A DNA stretch of 44,117 nucleotides. Origin: Clostridia bacterium. Lineage in GTDB: Bacteria; Bacillota; Clostridia; TANB77; CAG-508. A model generated the notes under the pieces. That model was not told the DNA's origin. It ran no database searches and saw nothing but the letters and a program-made list of their open reading frames with translations. Below, piece after piece: positions 36,325 to 43,974 of this stretch. Numbering within the stretch: position 1 is the first letter of the stretch; each line of letters starts with the position of its first letter. The position numbers and the translations under genes were made by a program. The DNA lies in contig JAAVZN010000016.1 in NCBI GenBank assembly GCA_022791675.1, positions 1 to 44,117 on the forward strand. Direction: 5' to 3'.

Positions 36325-38778
36325 TTATTTTCTAGCAAACTTTCTTTCAATATCATATTTTGTCATTTTGATAACAGTTGGTCTTCCATGTGGACAAGTA
36401 AATGGATTTGGTAATTCTAATAGTTTGTCCATTAAACTTTCTACCTCTTTTTTGTCTAATGCCATATTCGCTTTTACTGCTGCTTTGCATGCTACTGTTG
36501 CAATAAATTTTTCTTCTTTTTCTTGTTTCGCAGTCCTTGCTACTGTATTAATTTCATCTAATGTCTCTAAAAATAATTCTTTGGTATTTAATTCAACACA
36601 CACCGTTGGAACCCCATTTAATTTTACTGTATTTTCTCCAAATTCTTCCAAGCTAAATCCAGCTTGCTCAAACATTGCCATATTTTCTTTGGCAATTGCC
36701 ATTTCTTTATGTGATAATGTTATGATATCTGGTAATAATAACATTTGGGAGTCTTTATTTTGTGTGTTATAATAATTTTTCTTAACTTTCTCGTACATGA
36801 TTCTTTCGTGTGCTGCATGTTGATCTAATATGTACATTTCTTTGTCTATTTCTAAAATAATATAGGTTTTAAATACCACACCAACAAATTGATAAGATGG
36901 TTTTTGTACATGTTCTATATTATCAAATACAGATATATTGTCTTTTATTAAATCAACTGCACTTGTTTTTTGTTCTTCTTCTTTTTCCTTTTCTTCTAGT
37001 TCTTTTTCTGTTTCAATTGGTAGCCTTCCAAACATTTTTGCATACATTTCATTGAAGTTTTTGGTTACTACTTGTGGATTATCATTCAAGTCTTGCATTT
37101 TTTGTTTGATTTCTTCGAATTCTTTTTGTATTTCTGGATCATCAATCGTTTCAATCACTTCTTCTGCTTTTTCTTGGTTTGTTTCTTCTTTTTCATTTTC
37201 TGGTTCTTCTATTGTTTCAGATTGATTGATTTCATTTTCTTCTTTTGGTTTGTCCTGTTCTTCTTTTGGGTCACTATTTTCTAATTCTTCTTGTTGTTCT
37301 TCCTTTTTTGTGTCTTGACTGGTTTCTGATAATTCTTCTTCAACTAAATCCAAAGCTTCTTGTTCTTCTTGTTTTTCTTCTGCTATTTTATTTTCTTGTT
37401 TTGGTTCTTCTTGTGCTTCTAATTTATATTCTGTTCCTTCTTCTTGCAACTCAATTGCTGGTTTTATATTTTTTTCTTCTAATTCTTTTACGATTTTTTC
37501 TTTCATTTCTTTTAGTTGTTTTAAAACATCAGAAGTGTCAATTGGAGCACCTAGTTTTGGTAATTCATTTTGTGTGGTTGCTTTTTCTACTTTTGGTTCT
37601 TCTGATATTTCTTCAATTGTATTCGTTTTTATATTGCTTTCCTCTTCTGTATATGTTTCAATTTTCTTTTCATTTTGTTTACGGAATCCAAATAACCCAT
37701 TATTGGTATTTTCTTTTTTGGCTTCTCTTATGTTTTTCAGTCTTTCTTCAAAACTTACTTCTCTAGCACTTCCCGTGCTTACTACTAATTCATTTTTTAA
37801 TAAGGTATCTTTGATCGCATGATAAATAGATTGAAAAATTTTGTTTTCCTCTTCAAAGCGAACTTCTAGTTTTGCTGGGTGAACATTTACATCAACCTTA
37901 GCTGGATTCATTTCTATATTTAAAATAACAAATCCAAATTTTCCAATTGGTATTAATCCTTTATAGGCTTGTTCTGTCGCTGCTGTCAAAGTTTTATCTT
38001 TGATGTATCTTTTATTTACAAAAAATAATTGGTTGGAACGATTTGATCTAGCTATTTCTGGTTTTCCAATAACTCCTGAAATAGTAATGTCTTCATATTG
38101 ATAATTGAGATCGGCAATTCCATTGGCTACGTCTTTTCCATAAATATTATAAATGACACTTTTTAAATCTCCATTTCCATTGGTCTGAATGACTGTTTTT
38201 CCAGTATTAATTAGTTTGATTGCAATGGTTGGATTTACAAGTGCTATTCTTGTTATCGCATCTTCTATATAACCAGATTCTGTGTAATCTTTTTTTAAGA
38301 ATTTGTATCTTACAGGTGTGTTATAAAATAGATTTCTAACCGTAATAGAAGTTCCCGTTTGGCAACCAATTTCTTCTTTTTCTAAAACATCTCCTCCTTC
38401 TACCACGATTCTATAACCGGTTTCTTGAGTTGCTGTTTTGGATATCATTTCTACTTTACTAATCGCAGATATACTAGCTAATGCTTCTCCTCTAAAGCCC
38501 ATTGATGTTACTAAACTTAGATCATCTGCTGTTCTTATCTTACTAGTAGCATGCCTTTCAAATGCTATTTCTAAATCGTCTTGTGCTATTCCTTTTCCAT
38601 TGTCCGTTACTTTTATATAAGATATTCCTCCATTTTTGATTTCTACTGTTATATTGGTTGCTCCTGCATCAATTGAGTTTTCTACCATTTCCTTTATCAC
38701 AGATGCTGGTCTTTCAATTACTTCTCCCGCCGCTATTTTATTTATCGTTAATTCATCTAATAATACTATGTTTCCCAT
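36325..38778 (-). CDS. mutL: DNA mismatch-repair protein MutL
   Basis: MutL couples mismatch recognition to strand incision. At 817 residues it is longer than usual (about 620-680) because of a long acidic linker rich in Glu, Lys and Gln (about 340-610). The GHKL ATPase N-terminus is complete: VIKEMVENSIDAGA, VTDNGKGI, MGFRGEALASISA and NRSNQLFFVNKRYI. The C-terminal domain has the endonuclease motif DQHAAHERIMYEK (DQHA-x2-E-x4-E), ACKAAVKA and the CPHGRPT zinc site, so it is an incising MutL of organisms without MutH. ATG 38778 has AAGGAG upstream. It leads the mutL-miaA gene group. Confidence 0.96.
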   Translation of the reverse strand: MGNIVLLDELTINKIAAGEVIERPASVIKEMVENSIDAGATNITVEIKNGGISYIKVTDNGKGIAQDDLEIAFERHATSKIRTADDLSLVTSMGFRGEALASISAISKVEMISKTATQETGYRIVVEGGDVLEKEEIGCQTGTSITVRNLFYNTPVRYKFLKKDYTESGYIEDAITRIALVNPTIAIKLINTGKTVIQTNGNGDLKSVIYNIYGKDVANGIADLNYQYEDITISGVIGKPEIARSNRSNQLFFVNKRYIKDKTLTAATEQAYKGLIPIGKFGFVILNIEMNPAKVDVNVHPAKLEVRFEEENKIFQSIYHAIKDTLLKNELVVSTGSAREVSFEERLKNIREAKKENTNNGLFGFRKQNEKKIETYTEEESNIKTNTIEEISEEPKVEKATTQNELPKLGAPIDTSDVLKQLKEMKEKIVKELEEKNIKPAIELQEEGTEYKLEAQEEPKQENKIAEEKQEEQEALDLVEEELSETSQDTKKEEQQEELENSDPKEEQDKPKEENEINQSETIEEPENEKEETNQEKAEEVIETIDDPEIQKEFEEIKQKMQDLNDNPQVVTKNFNEMYAKMFGRLPIETEKELEEKEKEEEQKTSAVDLIKDNISVFDNIEHVQKPSYQFVGVVFKTYIILEIDKEMYILDQHAAHERIMYEKVKKNYYNTQNKDSQMLLLPDIITLSHKEMAIAKENMAMFEQAGFSLEEFGENTVKLNGVPTVCVELNTKELFLETLDEINTVARTAKQEKEEKFIATVACKAAVKANMALDKKEVESLMDKLLELPNPFTCPHGRPTVIKMTKYDIERKFARK

Positions 38779-38895
38779 TTAGTTTTTCTCCTTTGCTTCT
38801 TCTCTCTTTGCCTATCATTATATCATTAGTTTTTTGATTTTGTATAGTTTTTTATGAAATTTTTTAATTTTCACATTAACTTTATTTTACATAAT

Positions 38896-38924
38896 TTGAA
38901 TTTTTATGTATTTTATGTTATAAT
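38896..38924 (+). promoter_or_regulatory. Promoter of the lysozyme-like gene
   Basis: TTGAAT (38896-38901) and a perfect TATAAT (38919-38924) are separated by 17 bp on the plus strand, about 68 bases before the chosen start codon. Confidence 0.75.
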
Positions 38925-38991
38925 AATACCGTCAAACTTATTTGATAGACTCTACAAAACAAAAAACAAAAAACAAAGGAGGTTTCACATC

Positions 38992-39705
38992 ATGATGAAA
39001 CGGAGGAAAGAAAACATTTCAATTTTAGCTGTAATTTTGTTAATTGTCACTTTTATATTGCATTCAGAATGGCAATTGGAAGTAAGAATTCAGTCACTCG
39101 AAGAGCAAGTCGAGCGACTCGAACAGGATTTTGAACAGGTGAAAAACATTTACCCAGAGGCTCAGAAAGTTTCCAAAGGACTTGACAGCCTCAATCAAAC
39201 TCTTAACGAGTTTGATGAGCAGGTAAAAAAAAGTAGCAAAATTGTTGAAGAACGAATTGCGATCGAGAAAAAAGCTCTAGAAGCTTATAAAATCTTGATC
39301 GAAAACATGAATTCAGTTCAAGCCTGTTCAATACTGGGATTAATCGAATTTAACTCCCAGTTTGATTCAGAATTGACTGAATCAGAAGGGTTATCTTACG
39401 GACTTATGCAATGGTCATATGTCCGTAAAGAAAACTTAGAATCCTTTGCCTCTGAAAGAGGAAAGGATAGTAATGATTTTGAGATTCAAGTTCAATTCAT
39501 TTTGGAAGAATTGAATCCCGAATCTCATTATTATCAACTGATTTCTCGAGAAGGATTTTTGCCTTCTGATTGGGAAACAGTTGAAACAGTTACTAATGGT
39601 GTTGAATGTTTGTCTAATATGTATGAACGTTCAGCACCTAGCAAAGAGTGGCTGGAGAAAAAAATCGCAGCCGCAGAGTATTATTACACTCTGTACTGCA
39701 AATAG
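38992..39705 (+). CDS. Phage tail-tip lysozyme-like protein, atypical codon use
   Basis: A 237-residue protein with an N-terminal membrane anchor (about residues 9-28), a coiled coil (about 33-105), and a C-terminal domain of the phage tail lysozyme type: NSVQACSILGLIEFNSQFDSELTESEGLSYGLMQWS (about 112-147), then FEIQVQFILEELN. Codons such as GAG, CTC, GCG and AAG are far commoner than in its neighbours, and codon 4 is CGG, otherwise avoided in the window. That suggests recent transfer. GGAGG lies 9 bases before ATG 38992; ATG 38995 is an alternative. It sits between its own promoter and a strong terminator, on the strand opposite to its neighbours. Confidence 0.75.
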   Translation: MMKRRKENISILAVILLIVTFILHSEWQLEVRIQSLEEQVERLEQDFEQVKNIYPEAQKVSKGLDSLNQTLNEFDEQVKKSSKIVEERIAIEKKALEAYKILIENMNSVQACSILGLIEFNSQFDSELTESEGLSYGLMQWSYVRKENLESFASERGKDSNDFEIQVQFILEELNPESHYYQLISREGFLPSDWETVETVTNGVECLSNMYERSAPSKEWLEKKIAAAEYYYTLYCK

Positions 39706-39711
39706 AGTCGG

Positions 39712-39738
39712 AAAACGGAACCATTTAGGTTCCGTTTT
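39712..39738 (+). terminator. Terminator of the lysozyme-like gene
   Basis: A perfect 11-bp stem (AAAACGGAACC at 39712-39722 with GGTTCCGTTTT at 39728-39738) and a 5-base loop end in a T-rich tail, 6 bases after the stop codon. It shares the CGGAACC/GGTTCCG core with the next terminator. Confidence 0.93.
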
Positions 39739-39759
39739 ATTTAATTTTCTTGTTCTTTT

Positions 39760-39788
39760 TTGCAATTATAAACATAATGTGGTATAAT
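39760..39788 (+). promoter_or_regulatory. Promoter of the 30-residue peptide gene
   Basis: TTGCAA (39760-39765) and TATAAT (39783-39788) are 17 bp apart. The expected start is near 39795. The leader contains a 7-bp hairpin (39814-39831) before the ribosome site. Confidence 0.78.
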
Positions 39789-39813
39789 AGAGATATGAAA
39801 CCATGTTGAGTAT

Positions 39814-39831
39814 GGCACAAGTTATTGTGCC
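39814..39831 (+). promoter_or_regulatory. Leader hairpin of the 30-residue peptide gene
   Basis: GGCACAA and TTGTGCC form a perfect 7-bp stem with a GTTA loop in the 5-prime leader, about 20 bases before the start codon. It is not followed by U residues, so it is not a terminator; mRNA stability or translation control is possible. Confidence 0.55.
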
Positions 39832-39851
39832 CAAATGAAAGGAGAAACAGC

Positions 39852-39944
39852 ATGAAAGGAAAAAAAATCATAACAACCGCACTAATTCTTGCTTTTGTGT
39901 GGGCAATCATTCTGATGTTTGCCCGAATGTTTTTACTATTGTAA
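39852..39944 (+). CDS. 30-residue single-span membrane peptide
   Basis: The frame encodes MKGKKIITTALIL followed by a hydrophobic span ending FARMFLLL, 30 residues in total. AAAGGAG lies about 7 bases before ATG 39852. A clear promoter and a terminator with the same core as that of the lysozyme-like gene flank it exactly, so it is a stand-alone expressed unit. A type I toxin-like peptide, a membrane regulator or a phage-derived peptide are possible. I see no antisense RNA promoter that would settle the toxin idea. Confidence 0.7.
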   Translation: MKGKKIITTALILAFVWAIILMFARMFLLL

Positions 39945-39950
39945 TACTAA

Positions 39951-39975
39951 AACGGAACCATCTTTTGGTTCCGTT
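39951..39975. terminator. Bidirectional terminator between the peptide gene and secF
   Basis: The 9-bp stem AACGGAACC (39951-39959) with GGTTCCGTT (39967-39975) lies 7 bases after the peptide stop and 4 bases beyond the secF stop on the other strand. It has short T-rich tails on both sides. Confidence 0.78.
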
Positions 39976-39978
39976 CTT

Positions 39979-40638
39979 CTATTTTTCTTCCTTCTCTCTT
40001 TTTTCCTTTAATTTCTTTTCCAAGTAAGTCGTTATTCCAATTAATGATAATACATATACTGCTAATACAAGTGGAATGGTTACTCTTCCAATTGGAATTC
40101 TAGCAATTGCCATAATACTTAATAAAGTAAGTTGTGCAATTCCTAGTAAAACAACTGTCTTAGCTAAAATTTTCCACATTCCTAATCGATAATAACGTAT
40201 CGCTATATACGCTAAAATCATTATAGTAGCTATCCCAAATGGTAATAAATAAGGTTTTACAATATCACGTCCCCTTGTATGAGGAATATTGCTTATTTGT
40301 ATCGTTTCTGTTTTTAATTCTATTCCATATTTTTCATTCACTTTATTTACAATATTATTTTTTTGTTCTTCTGTGATTTCTTTCGCTAAAATACGAACAG
40401 TATCTTCAAACATTTCTACTTTTTGTATCATAACAGCTTGATTTGGTAACATTTCGTCTGTTATTTGTTTCATATCTGCGGTTTCAAATTCTTTTTGCAA
40501 ATACAATTCCATACTTTTTGCTTCTTGGTATCTTAAATCAAAATTCAATCCAATTGTAAATGTAATTATCATTCCTATTACAATGACAGCTACTATTAAA
40601 AGTGCTACTATTTTTGTTTTTTTGCTTATCTCTTTCAT
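39979..40638 (-). CDS. secF: Truncated, divergent SecF-like protein
   Basis: A 219-residue membrane protein directly after the SecD-like gene. It has an N-terminal span (about 9-30) beginning GLNFDLRYQEAK, close to the SecF signature (I-G-L-DF-x-GG), a periplasmic P1-like domain (about 40-130), then three spans to the C-terminus. SecF proteins are usually about 300 residues; the final helices with the conserved Asp/Arg motif of the proton path are missing. It is co-transcribed with SecD (2-base gap). I regard it as a degenerate SecF or a SecF-derived protein. Confidence 0.65.
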   Translation of the reverse strand: MKEISKKTKIVALLIVAVIVIGMIITFTIGLNFDLRYQEAKSMELYLQKEFETADMKQITDEMLPNQAVMIQKVEMFEDTVRILAKEITEEQKNNIVNKVNEKYGIELKTETIQISNIPHTRGRDIVKPYLLPFGIATIMILAYIAIRYYRLGMWKILAKTVVLLGIAQLTLLSIMAIARIPIGRVTIPLVLAVYVLSLIGITTYLEKKLKEKREKEEK

Positions 40639-40640
40639 TC

Positions 40641-42053
40641 TTATTTTTCCTTTCCTGCTTCTATTTTTAACAAACTATTGGTTATTATAAAATTATAACT
40701 TAGCATTAAAGCAATTCCCCATAACATGGTCATACCAAAACTACTAATTGATATCCATTTTATAAAACAAAAAGCAATTACCATAATAATAATTGGTATC
40801 ATTTTAATAAAGAAATCTTTATAAACAACTGTAACCTTTTTCTCTTTTGCTAGTAATTGACTAACTAAAATATAATTTAATACAAGGATTAAAAGCATTC
40901 CAAAAATTCCTTCCATTGCAATGACAACATTGGTATAGCGAACCACAATCAAGAAGAATGAAATAAATCCGATGTAAGAAATCACACCTAATATTCCCTT
41001 TATTTTATATCTTATCATTAACACAAGCATTGCTAAAATAACGATTGCTAAGATCGCATAAAACGCTATTTGTATTTCGTTTCCAGTTAAATCTGATAAA
41101 ATATATTGATTGGTATCTAAGTCATATTTCACTGGCATATTTTCGCTATCCAAAACAGTTGCTATACTAGAAGCTTGATTAATATTCCCTTGCAAAGTTT
41201 CTAGATCGGTTGAAGCTCCTCCAAAAGATAATTGCAATTTTCCTGTTCTAACAGGAGTATCAAAACTGGTAGACATGATTTCACTGTCATCTATATTCAT
41301 CGTTATTTTCTTTTCAGTTACTGTTTCTGCTGTATTTTCTTCTGTTGTTTCTTCTGTTGTTTCTTCTGGTATTTCTTCTGTATTCTCGGTTGCTGGCTCT
41401 TCTATTTTAGTATATTGATTGCTTATTTCTTCTAATTTTTTTCTACCATCTTGATTGAATTCAATTTCTAAATAAACAGAAGTTCCTTTGGTTGTTCCAT
41501 TTCCTGAACCATACATCACTTTTGCTTGTTTGATATCCTGATTGGTCATTAATACTTCTTTTGTTTCACTATCTACAATTTCAAATTTTCCTGCCTGATA
41601 TAAGTTAGCAATAACCTGATCTGTCTTATCATTTTCAGTTAATTCAATTACGATATCTCCTGTTACCTCATCTAATTTTATGATATAATTTGTTACTTCC
41701 ATTTTAGCTAGTCTTTTTTCGATGACTTCTTTTGATTTTTTATAGTAATCCGCATTTTTAACTTCCTCACTATTATTGGGTATGTCTTCCTTAACATAGC
41801 CTTTTTCCACAATTTGTTCATCGGTTAAATTTTCTTCTTCCACTTCTTTTCCTTCTGCATCTTTTATCACTGTCTTGTTTTCTGTATTTACCTTTAATCG
41901 AATCGTTCTACTTCCTTTTAAATCCATAGCAGTTTCATAACCCTTTATTTGATTTTTCATTCGATTTTGTTCTTTTGTATAAACTCCCCAAAAAGCTATC
42001 ATAGTAACTGCTATGATTAATAATGTAATTGTTAATATTTTTATTTTTTTCAT
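40641..42053 (-). CDS. secD: Divergent SecD-like protein
   Basis: A 470-residue protein with an N-terminal span (about 5-24), a large extracytoplasmic region and five C-terminal spans. SecD features are EVIEKRLAKMEVTNYIIKLDEVTGDIVIEL near 100-135 (canonical I-I-R-R-V-D-G), a P1-head insert with a Glu/Thr-rich low-complexity loop (EETTEETTEEN), and SFDTPVRTGKLQLSFGG before the membrane domain. The usual membrane motif with the conserved Asp (G-x-A-V-D-A-N) is not seen; the corresponding helix reads GIFGMLLILVLNYILVSQL. I chose ATG 42053 (MKKIKILT) with GGAGG upstream. Its role in protein export is inferred from pairing with secF. Confidence 0.7.
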   Translation of the reverse strand: MKKIKILTITLLIIAVTMIAFWGVYTKEQNRMKNQIKGYETAMDLKGSRTIRLKVNTENKTVIKDAEGKEVEEENLTDEQIVEKGYVKEDIPNNSEEVKNADYYKKSKEVIEKRLAKMEVTNYIIKLDEVTGDIVIELTENDKTDQVIANLYQAGKFEIVDSETKEVLMTNQDIKQAKVMYGSGNGTTKGTSVYLEIEFNQDGRKKLEEISNQYTKIEEPATENTEEIPEETTEETTEENTAETVTEKKITMNIDDSEIMSTSFDTPVRTGKLQLSFGGASTDLETLQGNINQASSIATVLDSENMPVKYDLDTNQYILSDLTGNEIQIAFYAILAIVILAMLVLMIRYKIKGILGVISYIGFISFFLIVVRYTNVVIAMEGIFGMLLILVLNYILVSQLLAKEKKVTVVYKDFFIKMIPIIIMVIAFCFIKWISISSFGMTMLWGIALMLSYNFIITNSLLKIEAGKEK

Positions 42054-42068
42054 CTCAATTTCCTCCAC

Positions 42069-42729
42069 TTATAATAATTTTGTACCATTAATTACTAATT
42101 CAAACCATATTTTCAAATATTTTGCGGCATATTTACTCATCATCGTTCGATCCATAAAAATTTCAAAATAATCTAATACGGGACAAATTTCGGTATCTAT
42201 GGTTAAATTTAAAATTACTTTTCGGTCTTTCCCATCTATTTGTAATTCTGCTTTTGATACCGCATAATTTACTCTATCATGAATTCCAAAAGTTGATAAA
42301 TTAGTATTACAAACTCTGTTTCGATGTACATCTGATTTGTCTGCTAAAATCAAGGCTGCCGATATATCACTAACAGCTGTTCCTGTATTTTCGTCATGAT
42401 TTCCAATTGCCATCATAATTTCGGTTCTCTCTTCTACTGGCATTTTCATATCTTTTAGAATCTGATAAGCAAGTATCGCTCCACTGTGTGCATGGTCAGT
42501 ACGATTGATGCAGTTTCCAATGTCATGCAAGTACCCTGCTATTTTAGCTAGTTCAACGGTCCTTTCTGAATATCCTAATATTTCTAAGATTTTCCCTGCT
42601 CTTTGCGAAACAATTGAAATATGTCTATGGCTGTGTTCTGTGTAACCGAAGACTATCCAGTTGTTTTTGTGTTCCTAGAATCAAGGCTTCTACCTCTTCA
42701 TTTTTAATCACATCTTCTAATGTTATCAT
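42069..42729 (-). CDS. HD-domain phosphohydrolase, split by a +1 shift at CGG
   Basis: A protein of about 219 residues. The ATG at 42729 has a strong GGAGG site and encodes MITLEDVIKNEEVEALI...DSL, then meets an in-frame CGG after 27 codons; unshifted reading ends at 34 residues. Skipping the C at 42648 gives GYTEHSHRHISIVSQRAGKIL and the HD motif AGYLHDIGNCINRTDHAHSGA, followed by IMMAIGNHDENTGT. This is a metal-dependent HD-type phosphohydrolase of unknown substrate. The downstream part has no ribosome site of its own. It lies 15 bases before secD. Frame restoration at glycine fits the other three cases. Confidence 0.84.
42643..42653 (-). other. Candidate +1 recoding site, HD gene (AGT CTT C GGT TAC)
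   Basis: The minus-strand incoming frame reads CTT CGG TTA; restored reading is CTT GGT TAC. The C at 42648 is the extra base. This is the only one of the four sites with GGT rather than GGA at the junction. Confidence 0.78.
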
Positions 42730-42802
42730 TTTTTTGCCTCCTCTTTTTTGTCTTTCTAAATTTTATATTAAAATGGAAAAAATATCAACTCTTTTTCATA
42801 AT

Positions 42803-42846
42803 AAATTTGTGCAAATTAATACTTCTTTATTAATTTGCACAAATTT
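42803..42846. terminator. Perfect 19-bp hairpin after the TasA-like gene
   Basis: The arms 42803-42821 and 42828-42846 are exact complements with a 6-base CTTCTT loop. It begins 8 bases beyond the stop of the minus-strand TasA-like gene, whose RNA would form this AU-rich stem with no long U tail. It could serve as a terminator or 3-prime stabilising structure. Confidence 0.7.
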
Positions 42847-42854
42847 GTTATCTT

Positions 42855-43443
42855 TCATACCTTTTCTCCAACAGCATAAATGGTAAAATTATATTGTCTA
42901 ATTTTTTGTCCATCTTTTGTGTCTTGCTTATCTTGTGTTTGATTGTTTTCATATTCCCATTTCCAATTAATACAAATTCTTTTACTTTCGTTTAATTCTC
43001 CTTTCAGTTCTTGTTCCATCTCTTCCAATTTTAAGTATTTTCTATCTTTCCCTTCTATTTTAAAATTCAAATTTTCTGGTTTTTCATTTTGGCTTTTAAA
43101 TTGGATTTGATATTTTATTTTTTTATTTGATTTTAATAAGATTTCAAATTTGCCTTCTGTTCCGAGGTGCAATTTTCTCTCGGATTAATGTTTCTTGCTT
43201 TATTGTGTCTACTAGATTGATATTCTTGAAGTCAATGTTTTCGTAAGAAACATGAAAAATGTATGGCGGATCTGGAGATAAAAAAAGATTGGCATTTTCT
43301 TCTTGATTCAAAGAAAATAATTTGAAAAAAATCAATTCATCTTGAAATTTACTGTTTTGATTTTTTCTTGTTAGATATAAAAAAATAATTAAAATGAATA
43401 AGATTAGCAGAAAAAAGAAAATTTTTCTTTTAGGATTCCTCAA
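42855..43443 (-). CDS. TasA/camelysin-like secreted protein, split by a +1 shift at CGG
   Basis: A protein of about 195 residues with an N-terminal basic start (MRNPKRK) and membrane span (about 8-24), then a beta-rich extracellular region. The first 93 codons end ...ETLIREKIAP, then an in-frame CGG occurs; unshifted reading stops at 99 residues. Skipping the C at 43164 gives GTEGKFEILLKSNKKIKYQIQFKS, the K-I-A-P-G-T-x-G pattern of TasA-like and SipW-dependent surface proteins, ending with INWKWEYEN and a D-x-x-D stretch. The start is TTG 43443 with GGAGG 12 bases upstream, which is rather far. It is downstream of a second TasA-like gene. Confidence 0.75.
43159..43169 (-). other. Candidate +1 recoding site, TasA-like gene (GCA CCT C GGA ACA)
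   Basis: The minus-strand incoming frame reads CCT CGG AAC; restored reading is CCT GGA ACA within the family pattern I-A-P-G-T. The C at 43164 is the extra base, and the preceding CCT C GGA matches the carA site base for base. Confidence 0.8.
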
Positions 43444-43461
43444 TGCTTCTATGTGCCTCCT

Positions 43462-43974
43462 TTAAACTTTCAGTTGTTCAGAATGCACTTTTATTTGAAC
43501 ATCTTGGATAATATCTGCTACTGAACGGCTTTTTGTTTTGTCATAAATAATTTCTAATTGATACCTATCTTCTTGTATTTCTTCTTTTTGTAATTTCATA
43601 TCAGCTGTTTTATTATTTTGCATTGGTATTTCTTGTTGATTTTTATACAATTTAAAGTTGATGCTTTCCTCTGTTTTACTTATAATTTCAATGTTATATT
43701 GCAAATCCACCTGTGTAATTTCTCCATTTTCTTTATAGTTTTTCACTTTAAAATTGTAATATTCTTTTGCTTTTTTACCATTTATTTCAACGATTGGGTT
43801 GTTTTCTACCATTAAGATTGGTTCTGCTATTTTAGCTTCTGTTTCTATGTTAGTATTGCTATATTCTTTTCCCATACTATAACCTGAAAAAAATAATACT
43901 AACACCATAATGCTTACTACAGCCAAGGTAATTTCTCTTCTTTTGTTCTTGATTGGATTTTTTATTTTTCTCAT
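43462..43974 (-). CDS. TasA/camelysin-like secreted protein
   Basis: A 170-residue protein with a basic N-terminus (RKIKNPIKNKRRE), a signal-anchor-like span (about 15-34), and a beta-rich extracellular part with the alternating pattern EYYNFKVKNYKENGEITQVDLQYNIEII and NFKLYKNQQEIPM seen in small camelysin/TasA-like surface proteins. No cell-wall sorting motif is visible. ATG 43974 has AAGGAGG 5 bases upstream. It lies 18 bases before the frame-split TasA-like gene and is likely co-transcribed with it. Filament or surface-layer function is inferred from the family. Confidence 0.68.
   Translation of the reverse strand: MRKIKNPIKNKRREITLAVVSIMVLVLFFSGYSMGKEYSNTNIETEAKIAEPILMVENNPIVEINGKKAKEYYNFKVKNYKENGEITQVDLQYNIEIISKTEESINFKLYKNQQEIPMQNNKTADMKLQKEEIQEDRYQLEIIYDKTKSRSVADIIQDVQIKVHSEQLKV

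Noticed and set aside
37245-37766. Leu-rich plus-strand open frame over mutL
   Set aside because: It is the antisense of the Glu/Lys/Gln-rich MutL linker; the real gene has all ATPase and endonuclease motifs.
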